From positions 310,001-374,000 of the forward strand of contig NW_015961953.1 of NCBI RefSeq assembly GCF_000497045.1: a DNA stretch of 64,000 nucleotides, in the 5' to 3' direction. Position numbers and translations under genes: made by a program. Positions 1 through 11,334 of this stretch are shown here, one piece after another. Below the pieces are notes generated by a model. That model was not told the DNA's origin. It made no database searches and saw nothing but the letters and a program-made list of their open reading frames with translations. Each line of letters opens with the position of its first letter. Within the stretch, counting starts at the first letter, position 1. The DNA comes from Kalmanozyma brasiliensis GHG001 (taxonomy: Eukaryota; Basidiomycota; Ustilaginomycetes; Ustilaginales).

Positions 1-1274
1 CAGCATTGTTTCCCGTCACCTCGTCTGCATCCTACCATGCCTGTGCTGTGTGGAATCGATGCACATCTTCTTGAGTCAAGTGATCGCCACTGTGTGATCG
101 AAGCCTCATCATGCTGACTTACTCTAGCATGCCAGCCCATCATTGAGACAACGCCTTCGAACACATCGTCACTCTGAGATGGTGGGGTACTGCTGCATCG
201 ACGATGACGAGACGAACCGAGTGAGTCGCAAGGGCGCGAGACGCCAGCGGGTCGTGGTGATCGTGGGTCAGAGCGCACTTTCACCGAAACCGGGCGGCAT
301 CCAGAACGGAATCTGACGGGCCACGTCTTGTCTTTTGTCTGGAAACCGCGTGATGTGCCCCACAAATGTCGAGTTTCGGCGCTTTTCTCAAGTCTGAACT
401 TGCCCGCGCTGTCTTTCTTTGTGATGTCAAGCAATTTCGACATGTAGATAGGCGCTAATATCGTGAATATTGCATTGCACCGCGCCCTCAGCTGTTTAGA
501 ATATGCCTCGATCAGACTCTGATCTTTTATGCTTCTCGAATCGCGAAAAGACACAAAATTATCTTGAGAAATTGGTCGGACAGATTACAGAAAAATCGCC
601 AAATTTAGCAACATCCTACGAAAGAAGGCAAGAATGTCGTGTTTGTGAGCTCTGCTGCACGAAATGTGCGACGAAGTGCAATTTCTGATTGTCGTGAAAA
701 AAACCACATCCAATACTGCTCACTCTCACGTCGTTAGCTGGAAAGCCAGTGACTTGAACCGCAGAATCATTTCGGGATGTTGATTTTGCCGTTCAGGATG
801 CCCGTCCATGCAAACGTGGAACGCGGTGGTATTGACGTTACGCGCCGATCTGGGATGGGCATGGTCCAGCTCTAACGGAGCACCAGGAGGTCTACCTGAT
901 CACCTCTACAAGACCGCACTCGCCACATGTCTTGCGCACAAGATCACCTCGACGACGAACACTGTGTTCTGTGCGGACAGCGAGAAGCCACCATCATGCT
1001 CAGCAAGACCGAACAGCATGCCACGGCAGTGTAGCGGGCGTTCAGCGCACTGCGGTTGGTGACCGGGCACATCGACGGCGCTGAAGCATTTGCTCCCTGC
1101 TTTCGCTCAGTGTCTACTCAGCAACAAGACAGTGACATGCCGAGCCGAGGGTGTGGAGCCATCATCTCAGGCTTGCAGGCACGGGCGCGTGGCGAACTCA
1201 ATGACAAACTGTGGTATGATATTGCAGGAGACGCGATGCCGGACCCCACCGGACGCTGGTGCAACTGTCCTCCT
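1..1274. other. Left-edge region without a supported gene
   Basis: This stretch lies beyond the 3' end of HSE1. Short open frames occur on both strands but none shows a recognisable domain, a splice-supported extension or codon usage like the neighbouring genes. The part from about 400 to 700 is visibly more AT-rich than its surroundings and holds a 61-codon frame (503-688) with six cysteines near its end. I do not call it a gene. The remainder is probably HSE1 3' UTR and intergenic sequence. Confidence 0.5.
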
Positions 1275-3123
1275 CTAGTGACCGACAGGATGAGAAGCAT
1301 AGCTGCTGGATGCGCCAATGTTCATGTTGCCCATCTGCCGGTTCAGACCCGAGGCGTCAGGCTGCGAAGGGTAGCTTCCATTGTAACCGCTGCCCGATGC
1401 GCCCTGAGGCTGGAAGTGCTGCTGCTGGAACGCCTCGCTCTCGGCTCTTGCCCTCTCAAACAGCCTGCGCTTCTCGTCGTCGTGCGGAGCAGAGTTGTAC
1501 CCTTGCTCAGGTTGTTGTTGCTGGTATCCCATCGGCGCATGCTGTTGTGGCTGAGGGCCAGAAGCGACTCGGCCCGTCGGAGCGTAGCTTGGATCCGCAG
1601 GACCGGAACCCGAGGGCTGAGGGTAGCCATGTTGTTGCGGCTGCTGACTGTACGAATACTGCCCCTGATCGTGAGGGTTTGAAACCGCTTGAGTCTGCTG
1701 CGCCGGATAGCCGTGCGCGTCTGGGTATCCAGACTGCTGCGCGTAGTCAGCCGACGACGCAGAGGCCTGCTGTTGCAGCTGAGGACGCGCACGGAGGTAG
1801 TCTTGGCTCGAGTGACCCGCCGGGTTGTATCGGGAAAGGCTCTGCTCCATCATCTCGTCAAATGATCCGCGTGCGTGGACGAACTTGTCGTTCATAGCCT
1901 TGAGCTCGGTGATCTTGTTGCTGTATCGGTCGATCAGCTTGACAATCTTTGGCCGCATCGCAAGCGATCGCTGGTACAGCTCTTGCAGCTCTTCGTCCTC
2001 GGCCAGGTTGTCGCGGGCAGGGTCGAGACCACGCAGTTTGCTGAGCAGCCTGTCGATATCGGCGGCCTGCGAGAAGATGTGCGCCTCCATCTCAGCTTCC
2101 CTCTGCAGCTCAGCGGGCGTAGGATCAGGCAAGACCTCGACGTAGTTGACGGGAAAGATTCCGGCTTCTCCCCTTACCTCGCCTCTCCACCAGTGCTCGT
2201 AGACGCTGTCCAAGACTCGGATGATCTCGCCTCGGGAGAAGGCGAGCTCGCCAGGCTCTGTGGGAGCAAAGTCGTACAAGGCACGCACACGGGAGGCGAC
2301 AGCAGGCACAGCAGCTGCCGCTGCAGGCTGAGCGCCGGCGCTGGATCCAACGCCGTTCGTGTAAGTCGCTTGCTGCTGCGTGATGGGCGCTGAGCTGCTT
2401 GACGTGGGCTGCTGTCCGTAGGAGCTGCTGCCTCCAGCGGCTGGAGCGGAGGAGCCGGACGCCTCTGCCTGCTGGTTGCTGTAGCCGTTCCAGGCGCTGC
2501 GACCTCCCTGATCCTGGATGGATAATTCGAGAGCCTTGCGGAGCTGCTCGTCTTCGGCACGCAGCTGCTCGGACGTTGGCTCGCGCGGCTGCTTAGGCGC
2601 AGCGTCCTCGTCGACGACGGCGTCCTGAGACTTGAGAGATTCGTACGTCTCTTTCATCAGGCCCAGGCTCTCGTCATCAAACTCACCTGCCCACTCCTTG
2701 ACGAGGGCTGAACAACGCTTCTTGACAGTTGCATGCGTGTTGCGGTCGAGGCAGATTCGAGCGAGCGTCTGAGTGAAAGACCTGCTTGCGATCTCCTGAT
2801 GGGCAGAAAGACCGCAATTCTTGGCAACAGCATCGGCGAGGGTGAGGGCGAAGAGCTGTACATTCGCGTTGCGGTGCACGAGACGCTTCTGAATGGCTCC
2901 GATGCAGTTGCGAGCGCTACAGATGATCAAAGGAGAACGGAGGAGTCTTCAGTAAGCGATCCGGCCTTGTACACGACATAGGGAGGCCTTTGACTTACGC
3001 CGCTTCTCCTCCGGATGATACTTTGTCGCAGACCTCGAGGTTGAGCTCCCAGTTCTCCGATGTGAGCTCATCCGACGTTGCTTTGAGGACGATATCCTCG
3101 AAGGGATTCTTTGCCGTGAACAT
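1275..3123 (-). CDS. HSE1: Class E vacuolar sorting protein Hse1 (ESCRT-0 subunit)
   Basis: Hse1 partners Vps27 in ESCRT-0 on endosomes, where it binds ubiquitinated cargo and starts sorting into multivesicular bodies. Two exons: 2999-3123 and 1275-2916, with an 82-nt intron (donor GTAAGT, acceptor TAG). Splicing gives 588 residues and joins the VHS domain (about 1-150) across the junction. A ubiquitin-interacting motif (LRKALELSIQDQ) lies near residue 165-180, an SH3 domain (ALYDF...GIFPVNYVEVL) near 251-305, then a GAT-like helical region near 310-400 and a Gln/Pro/Ser-rich tail. This domain order and length are those of fungal Hse1/STAM. The start is the ATG at 3121-3123, because exon 2 alone lacks the N-terminal half of VHS helix 1-2. 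It is divergent from the cytochrome b5-domain gene. Confidence 0.95.
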
Positions 3124-3528
3124 GTTGATACACCACTAAGCCAGACGCGAGGTGGGCTCGTGTGCTTCTAAAAGCTTGTGATGAGATCGAGGATAATGTT
3201 GGTGGTGAAGGTGGGAGCAAGAAGCTGTGCAGCCTGTCGACACACGCCTTGCACTGACCGAGAATGGTCCGTGAGTCTTGCTTTCGCTGCTGTCCGCTGA
3301 GCGAAACATGCAGCTCAGATTGACCGGGGCACCGCCACGAGCCTGCGAATTTAGGTTCTCCCGCGTCACAGCCATGAAATTGTGCTTATATGTGCTTACG
3401 TCGTCTCTCTTTCAATGCGCTTTGTTTGGTGTTAGAGAACCCTGAACTGCCAAACTGCGCCACGCAAACATTCCACCTCCTTGCCTTCTCGCCTCCCTCG
3501 CCCTGACCGCTCAGCTCACCTTTCCAGC
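3124..3528. promoter_or_regulatory. Divergent intergenic region HSE1 / cytochrome b5-domain gene
   Basis: About 405 bp separate the start codons of two divergently transcribed genes, so it must carry both promoters. I see no clear TATA box and no gene in it. Confidence 0.5.
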
Positions 3529-4382
3529 ATGACGGCAGCGACAGCATCAGCAGCAGGCCTGTCCGGTATCAGCCTCGACAATATACGCCTCACCACGCCA
3601 GCGGACGACGCTGCAAACGACTCGGACGCCGACTCGTTCGAAAGCGCGGATGATGGACCCAGCATCGCCGTGCAGGATGACGACGAGCCACCAGCCTTTC
3701 CGAGTATCAACAGCGCTCAGAGACAGGGCTCATCTTCAAGTAAGGCGACTCAGCCTGTGTCAGCCCCTTCGAAGGCTGCCTCTTTTCTGCAATCGGTAGC
3801 ACCGCGGCCCTCATCTTCCAACACCCTGATGGCGCCACCATCCTCGCTAGCACCGCCTCGCAGCGGAGGACTTGCCGCGCCACCATCAACATCGGCATTG
3901 ACCGCACCTGCAGGCATCGGTGGCGCATCAGGTGCGAAGGCACTAGGAGGCAAGAGTAGGAAGAAAGTGGCACTTGCGCCAGGGTGCAGTCCCCTGGACT
4001 GGGCCAGGCTCAAGAACAGCACGGATTTGAGGGGCGGCGTCACCTCATTGCAGAGAGTGACACCCTCCGAGCTCAAGAAGCACAACACTCGCGAGGATGC
4101 CTGGTCGGCCTTCTACGGGAAAGTGTACAATATTACGCCTTATCTTCCCTTCCACCCTGGAGGAGAAGACGAACTGATGCGTTGCGCTGGCCGCGACGGC
4201 ACCAGACTGTTCGGTAGGCACTCAGGAGAAATAGCCCAAAGGGCCTTACCCAGTCACGATAAGGGCTCTCGCTGACCGTTTCATGCTTTCTTGTCACGCA
4301 AACAGCTTTGACTCATTCGTGGGTCAACATCGACTCGATGATCGACACTGCGATGGTTGGCATTCTCACGAGCGAGCCCTGA
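3529..4382 (+). CDS. Cytochrome b5-like heme-binding domain protein (Irc21-like)
   Basis: Two exons, 3529-4213 and 4306-4382, separated by a 92-nt intron (GTAGGC donor, CAAACAG acceptor), give 253 residues. The first about 170 residues are Ser/Ala/Pro-rich and acidic, probably disordered. The C-terminal 80 residues form a cytochrome b5 domain. The first heme ligand is His209 in HPGG, and the second is His232 in THSWVN, encoded only by exon 2. The 23-residue spacing fits the family, so without splicing the domain would be incomplete. Family members of this shape (yeast Irc21, the N-terminal part of Cyb5R4) pass electrons to oxidoreductases, but the partner here is unknown. The ATG at 3529 is the first in frame. 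Confidence 0.85.
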
Positions 4383-4517
4383 AGCATCAACGCACAGCAC
4401 ACTGATATCAAACTGTAAGATTGGAAGCATGCTAGATTACGTTCTTATATACCCACTACACCAATACAAGGTTGTTCAGTCTGGCCTCGCCAGGATCCGA
4501 CTGCTGCGCAGGTGCAA

Positions 4518-6374
4518 TCAAGCAAAGCCAACGAGGCCAACGCCCTTCTGTCGCTTGATGGCAAAGAGCTGCTTCGAGATCATGCCGTAGGTTGCCTTTC
4601 GCGCCAAGTTCTGACCGTCCTCGAACGCCTCAACACGAGCAGGGACGTCCGTGTCGTCGTGAGACTGGGCGTGGAGCCAGACCTGCATACCCGCGGTGGA
4701 CCACCATTCGTGGCCGCGCAGCTTGAGTTCGTCGATGTTCATGCGGTGCGGCTCATCCGAGACGAGCATTTGGAAGATGACAAAGGCCGTCATGAGCACT
4801 TCAGGAGTGAGCTGAGCCGCGACGGCTGCGGATGCCTCACTCGCAGCGGACGAGAAGGTGGACGAAGTCTGGACAGAACCGACCGAGTAGTCACCAGCGT
4901 TGAACTTGTCGCCGCCACTCATGAGCAACTTCAGCACATCGAGCGTGTCGTAGTAGTCGGCGCTCTCGCGTTCGGGAGCGACGGATCGAAGCGCCTCTCC
5001 AAAGACTTCCCAGACCTTTTCTGTAGCCCTTTCAAGCTCTTCGGAACTTTCGCTGTTGGTGGCCAGTAGGTGCGAGGACTGCCTCGGCGGTGAGGCCTGG
5101 TGGTCAGCAACGGGAGCGGGGTCGATAGCTGCAGATGTGTCCGCGAGTTCGTGGTGGCTGTCGTAAGATTCGTGCTCGCGAGGTCGCTGGATGGTCAGAT
5201 CAGCGGGATCGGCAAAGGAGTGCGAGGCAGAGATGGCTTGCTGCGATCTCGAAACGGAGATCTCAGCCTCGTGCTGCTCATCGTTCTGAGCATAGGGTCC
5301 TGTGCTGTAAGCCAAGTGCTGCACCTCTTCCTCTTCGTCCTCAATGTCTTCGCCTGCCGACTGTTGCGTAACATCCATCGTGCTGTTGACCAAGTCGTCT
5401 TCCTCTTCGTCAGCGACGGCCTCGGCGTGGTGAGCGGATGGCTGCGCGAAAGCATCCGCTTGTTGAGCCCTGGCCAGGGAAGCGCGGGGGGCTGCTCGCG
5501 GAGGAGTCTGCTCTCGTTGTTGCATCCTGCTGTCCTCAGCGGCAGCTTCAGCCCTTTGCTGACGGTCGAGCTCCTGCTTTTGCCAGGCGGTACGCGCATC
5601 GCGAAGCTCCTTGAGCATCTCGCCGAGAGCGAGAATTTCAAGTTCTTCCTTCTTGATACTGTCCTGCACTGCTGCGAGATCGGCGTTGAGTTGCTCGTTG
5701 GCAGAAGTGGTGCTCGCCGCCGGCGTAGTGTCGGTCTCTATAGACGAGAACTGACTGATAGGCTTGCCCTCAGCAGTAGCGCGGAGCTGGGCTTCCCATT
5801 GACGAATCTGCTGCTCGTAGCTCTTGATGTCCTGGATGTAGCCAGCGTGCGTCTTGAGGAGCCCTTTGATATGCTTGCGGGTCCTGGAACCCTTGCCGCA
5901 GGTGTCGTTGAGACGCTGGGCAGCGAGCAGCAGAACTCGAGGGTCGACGCTCTGATCGTTCTGATTCTGGAAGGACTGCTTGTTGGAAGCGACGTTGTTG
6001 TTGCGCAAGGGAGTAGGAGGAGCGATGTGTCTGGGCTCTGGCAAACGCGGGGCCAGCAGGAGGTCGGCATCATTGGCGTCGACGGCGCCGTTTGCGCGGA
6101 CGGAAGCGTCATGAGCGGCCCTGTGATTAGAGGAGCTTGGACCGGCACGAGAGCTGGAAGCGGCTTGCGGGACGGGAGGGTACCAAAAGAGGTTGGCCTC
6201 GGTCTGAGCGTCTGCATCGCGAATGTAGGTATAGATTTCGAGACGCTCGCGGTTCAAGACGGCCGAGGTGAAGGGAGTAGCGTCGGCGCCCTTTCGGGCT
6301 CGCTTGCGTGCAGCGGCCTGACGCGAGTTGATGGCGTCGAGCGTGTTGGTGAGTGACTGCAAAGCGTTGTCCAT
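4518..6374 (-). CDS. Coiled-coil protein, putative DASH/Dam1 complex Spc34-like subunit
   Basis: Single exon, 618 residues. The first 65 residues (FTSAVLNRERLEIYTYIRDADAQ then NLFWYPP) resemble the Spc34 N-terminal block, in which a short helix is followed by an I/LIRD-type motif and a hydrophobic LF. A second block near 150-215 (LLLAAQRLNDTCG... then a YEQQ-containing coiled coil) has the look of the Spc34 C-terminal half. DASH couples kinetochores to microtubule plus ends. The protein is about twice the usual Spc34 length: residues about 220-430 are charged and Gln/Glu-rich, and the last 160 residues form a compact helical region I do not recognise. The assignment is by eye from motif resemblance and remains tentative. 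Divergent from AMP deaminase. Confidence 0.5.
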   Translation of the reverse strand: MDNALQSLTNTLDAINSRQAAARKRARKGADATPFTSAVLNRERLEIYTYIRDADAQTEANLFWYPPVPQAASSSRAGPSSSNHRAAHDASVRANGAVDANDADLLLAPRLPEPRHIAPPTPLRNNNVASNKQSFQNQNDQSVDPRVLLLAAQRLNDTCGKGSRTRKHIKGLLKTHAGYIQDIKSYEQQIRQWEAQLRATAEGKPISQFSSIETDTTPAASTTSANEQLNADLAAVQDSIKKEELEILALGEMLKELRDARTAWQKQELDRQQRAEAAAEDSRMQQREQTPPRAAPRASLARAQQADAFAQPSAHHAEAVADEEEDDLVNSTMDVTQQSAGEDIEDEEEEVQHLAYSTGPYAQNDEQHEAEISVSRSQQAISASHSFADPADLTIQRPREHESYDSHHELADTSAAIDPAPVADHQASPPRQSSHLLATNSESSEELERATEKVWEVFGEALRSVAPERESADYYDTLDVLKLLMSGGDKFNAGDYSVGSVQTSSTFSSAASEASAAVAAQLTPEVLMTAFVIFQMLVSDEPHRMNIDELKLRGHEWWSTAGMQVWLHAQSHDDTDVPARVEAFEDGQNLARKATYGMISKQLFAIKRQKGVGLVGFA

Positions 6375-6913
6375 GATTGCGATAGTGGGGATGATGGTAG
6401 AAGATGGTCAGACGGCGCGCGCTCAACTGTTTCAAGTGTTGTTCTCCTGGCCCGATTTGCGCAATGCGAGCTCGATTAAAAGTGTTGTTCCCTCTCGCCA
6501 AAATCGAGTCGCGTGTTTGGCTGGGATCTCGCTCTGAGCGACGCGTCGAGCTAATTTGCCAGTGGTTTCTCGACCGAGAGAGCGACTGCAAGCAGCGCTC
6601 GGCCATCTCCGACCGTGTGTGCATCTTCATCATGTCGCCGCGGTTGAAGGAAATTTGCTGTTTGATGTTCACAGTGCCGATAAGCATAAAAGGTAGCCAA
6701 GGGACCCTGATGGACTCCTCCGACGTTCGCTTTTGGTCGTTGTCTGTTCAATCCTACTGTATTCGTGCCGTGCTCTCCATCTCAAGTCTTCCCTTCTCAC
6801 GCTCGCTTGGCCTCGGCGACTCTAGCACAGCTGATCGTTCTTCTCTCCGCCCACCCCAGGCTGTATCTCGAGCTCCGTTCTTCGACAGCGCATCGATATC
6901 TCTCGTGCACATC
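6375..6913. promoter_or_regulatory. Divergent intergenic region, coiled-coil gene / AMP deaminase
   Basis: About 540 bp between divergent starts. The reading frame of AMP deaminase stays open through it back to 6404, but the translated sequence there has no family resemblance and is read here as 5' UTR/promoter. An A/T-rich CATAAAAGG element lies near 6685. Confidence 0.45.
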
Positions 6914-9763
6914 ATGTGTGGAACTCGCAGGCCCAACGGCGACGGCGCTCATCTCTCCGCCATGGCACGCAACCTCTCCATGCAGGATCCTGTTAAACAT
7001 TCAACGGCTACAATGAGCGACGAGCACCCTTTCGTGCACGACGATCTAGGACCAGAGACCCCTCCTGTGCCGCGCGCAGATGCTTCTCACTATTCTGAAG
7101 CCGACGAAAAGCGACTGCACGAATCCGACGGTCACTACTGGGCTCATAGACGCATCTCCTCCTCTCATCAGAATTCTCCAGCCATCGATATTCCCTCTCG
7201 TCTCCAAGCCTCATTCACTGCTGACTCGCAAAACGAGCTCGAACCCACGTTTGCTTCCACCTCGCTCGCCGAGAGATCCTCGGTCTTTTCTTCGGGCTCA
7301 CTCCAGGAAGACCGACGTTCCAACGCCGATCTGGACGTCTCCGGAGATGGAACTCACGTGCCTCCTCCCAACGTCGCTACCATCTTTCATGACACTCAAC
7401 CCGCTCAAGGCTCGGTCCCCAAGCACAGCAACCTCCAGGCCGCCAAGGACATCAATCATTTTGCAGCATCCCCCGCTGAAGCTGCTGCCGCCGCTGCTGG
7501 TCTCGGCGCGGCTCCTCATGCTCCTCTGGGAAATGCAGTCAACGGCGATCCTACACATCTCAGTGCTTCCAATGTCGCCGTTCACTCCGAACTTTCTGGT
7601 GAGCTGCGCGCCCTCTACACCAGCTTGCAGACCTGCCTCGAGCTCAGAGACAAGTACATGGGCGCTAGTCTTCAGGGCGCATTGGAAGACAATCCTAAGA
7701 ATTGGGACGCTGAGTACTGCGCTCGTCAGGCGGCTGTCAGCGGCGACGTTACACCACGAACGGCATCCGGTCCCGTCGCTGAGGGGACCATCCAGATCGA
7801 CGGTTCATCCTGTGACTCGGAATCGAGCAAGCCTAAGCCCTGGCGCATCTATCCCGCGCCGCCGCGTCCCCATTGGGAACTCTTCAATCCTCCACCTGCA
7901 TCGTCATTCGTCGTCCGTCCCACATCGGTCAACCCTCTACCGCCACCCATCCCTCCTGCCAGTCCCGCCAATGCCCAAGCCGCTCAGGCGCTCCTCGAAA
8001 GCACCGGCGGCAAGCCTGGTCTCTACCGCGAACAGGACGTCGTCATTCCTTCCGAGCACACACGCAACGGATCAGCCGTCAGCTGGCGCATGGACGAAAC
8101 CGGTGTGATCCAGGTGTACGAGGGCGAAGCTCCTGCAGCCTTGTCAACTCCGACACAGAGCGTCGACGAGCCAGCACCCGCAAGTACACCTACTGGCCCC
8201 AGAAAGGAGCCCCTATTCCGCATCCCCACCATTCGAGAGTATTTCAAAGATCTCGACTACCTCCTCGGCGTCATCTCTGATGGACCCGTCAAGAGCTTCG
8301 CCTGGCGCCGACTCAAGTATCTCGAGAGCAAGTGGAACCTCTACTTTCTCCTCAACGAGTACCGCGAGCTCGCAGACATGAAGCGCGTCCCTCATCGTGA
8401 CTTTTACAATGTCCGTAAGGTCGACACTCACATTCACCACAGTGCGTCGATGAACCAAAAGCATCTTCTCCGCTTCATCAAGGCCAAGATCAAGCGGTTC
8501 CCCGACGACGTCGTCATCCATCGTGATGGCAAGGACCTTACCTTGCAGCAAGTGTTTGAATCGCTCAATCTCACTGCCTACGACCTTAGCATCGACACCC
8601 TCGACATGCACGCTCACCAGGACGCTTTCCACCGTTTCGACAAATTCAACCTCAAGTACAACCCCATGGGAGAGTCGCGTCTCCGTGAGATCTTCCTCAA
8701 GACCGACAACTATGTCAAGGGACGCTACCTTGCCGAGCTCACCAAGGAAGTCATGACCGACTTGGAGCAGAGCAAGTATCAGATGGCAGAATATCGTCTC
8801 TCCATCTACGGCAGGACAAGGGGCGAGTGGGACAAGCTCGCCAGCTGGGTTGTCGACAACGGCCTCTTCAGCCCCAACGTCCGATGGCTCATCCAGGTCC
8901 CTCGCCTGTACGACGTCTACAAGGCCAATGGCACCGTCGACAATTTCGAGCAGATCATTCGCAACGTCTTTGAGCCGCTCTTCGAAGTCACGCAGAACCC
9001 CAAGAGCCATCCCAAGCTGCATGTCTTCCTGCAGCGCGTGGTTGGATTCGATCTCGTCGACGACGAGAGCAAGCCCGAGAGACGTGTCCACAAGAAGTTC
9101 CCCGTGCCAAAGCTGTGGGACTTCAAGGACAGTCCGCCTTACAACTACTGGCTCTACTACATGTTTGCCAACATCTCGAGCCTCAATCAGTGGCGAAAGC
9201 TGCGCGGCTTCAACACGTTCGTGCTGCGACCTCATGCCGGTGAAGCGGGTGATACGGACCACATGGCGGCTGCCTTTTTGACATCGCAGTCCATCTCGCA
9301 CGGCATTCTCCTTCGGAAGGTGCCAGCGCTGCAGTACCTCTACTACCTCAAGCAGATCGGTCTGGCCATGTCGCCGCTGAGCAACAACGCGCTTTTCCTG
9401 TCGTACGATCGCAACCCCTTCCCCAACTTCCTCAAGCTCGGCATGAACGTCTCGATCAGCACCGACGACCCGCTCCAATTCCATCTGTCCAAGGAACCGC
9501 TGCTGGAAGAGTACTCGGTTGCGACGCAGATTTACAAATTGACTCCAGCAGACATGTGCGAGCTGGCTCGCAACTCGGTCTTGCAGTCAGGATGGGAGAT
9601 GGAGATCAAGCGACACTGGTTGGGACCCAACTTCCAGCTGCCGGGTCCGAGGGGGAATGTTGTGGCCAAGAGCAATGTTCCGGACATTCGTTTGCGTTTC
9701 AGGGAGGAGACGCTTCGGGAGGAGCTGGATCTCGTCTGGCAGAATCAGGCGCCCATGCCTTGA
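6914..9763 (+). CDS. AMD1: AMP deaminase
   Basis: Converts AMP to IMP and ammonia in purine salvage and adenylate balancing. Single exon. The catalytic half (about residues 430-949) carries the metal-binding HxH in [30 protein letters not shown], and the C-terminal signature [20 protein letters not shown], all as in fungal and animal AMP deaminases. The N-terminal 400 residues are poorly conserved and rich in Ser/Pro, which is usual. The start is uncertain: in-frame ATGs at 6914, 6962 (good Kozak context, GCCATGG) and 7013 would give 949, 933 or 916 residues. The frame is open further upstream to 6404 without family resemblance. Convergent with RFC3. Confidence 0.93.
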   Translation: MCGTRRPNGDGAHLSAMARNLSMQDPVKHSTATMSDEHPFVHDDLGPETPPVPRADASHYSEADEKRLHESDGHYWAHRRISSSHQNSPAIDIPSRLQASFTADSQNELEPTFASTSLAERSSVFSSGSLQEDRRSNADLDVSGDGTHVPPPNVATIFHDTQPAQGSVPKHSNLQAAKDINHFAASPAEAAAAAAGLGAAPHAPLGNAVNGDPTHLSASNVAVHSELSGELRALYTSLQTCLELRDKYMGASLQGALEDNPKNWDAEYCARQAAVSGDVTPRTASGPVAEGTIQIDGSSCDSESSKPKPWRIYPAPPRPHWELFNPPPASSFVVRPTSVNPLPPPIPPASPANAQAAQALLESTGGKPGLYREQDVVIPSEHTRNGSAVSWRMDETGVIQVYEGEAPAALSTPTQSVDEPAPASTPTGPRKEPLFRIPTIREYFKDLDYLLGVISDGPVKSFAWRRLKYLESKWNLYFLLNEYRELADMKRVPHRDFYNVRKVDTHIHHSASMNQKHLLRFIKAKIKRFPDDVVIHRDGKDLTLQQVFESLNLTAYDLSIDTLDMHAHQDAFHRFDKFNLKYNPMGESRLREIFLKTDNYVKGRYLAELTKEVMTDLEQSKYQMAEYRLSIYGRTRGEWDKLASWVVDNGLFSPNVRWLIQVPRLYDVYKANGTVDNFEQIIRNVFEPLFEVTQNPKSHPKLHVFLQRVVGFDLVDDESKPERRVHKKFPVPKLWDFKDSPPYNYWLYYMFANISSLNQWRKLRGFNTFVLRPHAGEAGDTDHMAAAFLTSQSISHGILLRKVPALQYLYYLKQIGLAMSPLSNNALFLSYDRNPFPNFLKLGMNVSISTDDPLQFHLSKEPLLEEYSVATQIYKLTPADMCELARNSVLQSGWEMEIKRHWLGPNFQLPGPRGNVVAKSNVPDIRLRFREETLREELDLVWQNQAPMP

Positions 9764-9937
9764 CGAAGCCTGCTTGTTTTATTGTTTCAGCCGAATGGAA
9801 TGCAATGTCTCATCCTCGTCCTCATTTGTCCCGTGTCGTGTGATCACATGGCGACGAAATCAGTGCGTGAGGGCGATGCGAATGTGAAGCATGCTGCGTG
9901 TGTTACGATGCGAGAAGAACAAAAAGCATTGCTAACA

Positions 9938-11056
9938 TCACTTGGCTTGTGAGAGCTCTACAGCGACTTTGACAGCTCCGAGCAGAGCGGTCAGCTGGAT
10001 CTTTTCCGAGCCGCCTGTACTCAATCGATGTCTGTGGTCCGGAGAATGAAGGCAAGTCGAGAGTGTCAGTGAGAGATCCCGCGTTACACGAGCTGCATCG
10101 AAGGAGCATGGTACTCACTCAGTATCCGCGAGGTGGTCCAACAAGTAGATCCTCGACTTGGCCGGCAGCTTGATGGTCGCCAACAAGTCGTATACGCCAC
10201 TGATCATATCTGCCAACGCGATGCCCTTGGCCGTCTTCAATTCGGACACTGTCCTGTATGCCGTCGTGAACTCGTCCTCCATCATGGACTTGAGCACGGC
10301 CTCGATGTCCTGCGGGTGCGGGTTGCCGGTGCAATTGTAGACCGCCGTCTCGTCGATGTGGTCCGAGGCGGCGTGACACGCTTGCAGCACGTTGAGCGCT
10401 CGACGCATGTCACCGCGCGAGAGCTTGAGCAGCGCCTCCTTGCCGTCCTGCGTGATCTTGCACCCCTCGTTCTCAATGACGTGATTCAGCCGGTCCTCGA
10501 CTTGGTCGAGCTCGAGCGGGTTGAAGCGGAAACGCGTGCAGCGCGACTGGATCGCAGGGATGATCTTGTTGACGTAGTTGCAGATGATGCAAAAGCGCAC
10601 GTTCTTGGTGTACTGCTCGATCACTCTCCTAAGCGCGCCTTGCGCAGCCTGAGTCATAGCGTCGGCCTCGTCCAGTACGATGAGCTTGAAGCCTCCTTTC
10701 GAGCTGAAGACACTCTTTGTGCTGGCAAAGCTCTTGATCTGCTCCCTCACCACCTCGATACCTCTGTCGTCCGATGCATTGAGCTCGAGGACGCTGTTGC
10801 GGAACTGCGGGCCGAAGATCTTGCGCGCCATGGCGAGGATCGTAGATGTCTTACCCGTTCCTGGTGGACCGTAGAAGAGCAAGTGCGGGAGACGGTTCTT
10901 GTCGATGAAGTTCTGGATGGTCGATGTGATGTCTTTGTGCGAGACGAGGTCGTCGAGGCTCGCAGGGCGGTACTTTTCGACCCATGGGAGCAGGTCGAGA
11001 TCGGATGCCGCGGCGGCGGGCCCATCTTCTGCTTTGCCTTTGCCTTTGGAGCTCAT
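9938..11056 (-). CDS. RFC3: Replication factor C subunit 3 (clamp-loader ATPase)
   Basis: Small subunit of the RFC clamp loader, which opens PCNA and loads it at primer-template junctions. Exons 10119-11056 and 9938-10031 are separated by an 87-nt intron (donor GTGAGT, acceptor CACAG). The 343-residue product matches the usual 340 or so. Visible motifs are WVEKYRP (RFC box), Walker A GPPGTGKT, Walker B LDEAD, and the arginine-finger motif SRCTRF. Exon 2 supplies the conserved C-terminal helix (EHRLSTGGSEKIQ... to the end), which is missing if the intron is read through. ATG 11054-11056 is the first in frame. It is closest to yeast Rfc3 rather than Rfc2 or Rfc4 by overall sequence. Downstream of NUP85 on the same strand, 278 bp apart. 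Confidence 0.95.
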
Positions 11057-11334
11057 GATGTCGAGAATGCGCCGTTGGGATCCGGGAGGTGTTGGCTGAT
11101 GATGAGCAAGAAGTATGTCCAAGCTCAGCCAGGAAATCTGTTGTTCTTTTTGGAATCAAACGTGCGCGCCCACTCTACGCGACCTCAACTCGCGAGTCGC
11201 GCTCTTTGCTCTATGCGATCTTCCAATTCTTCTTACTCAAGAATCCTCCACCTGACATCAAACGCTGATGAAATACAGGCCAGCTCAGAGGACAAAGATG
11301 GTATATGAGGAGTTGAGTTCGAATGTACTTGAAA

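Noticed and set aside
6404..6913. N-terminal extension of AMP deaminase to 6404
   Set aside because: The frame is open but the peptide resembles translated UTR, contains no family similarity and would overlap the divergent promoter.
8213..9484. 423-codon minus-strand frame opposite the AMP deaminase catalytic domain
   Set aside because: Same antisense effect. The deaminase on the plus strand has full catalytic motifs, the other frame none.
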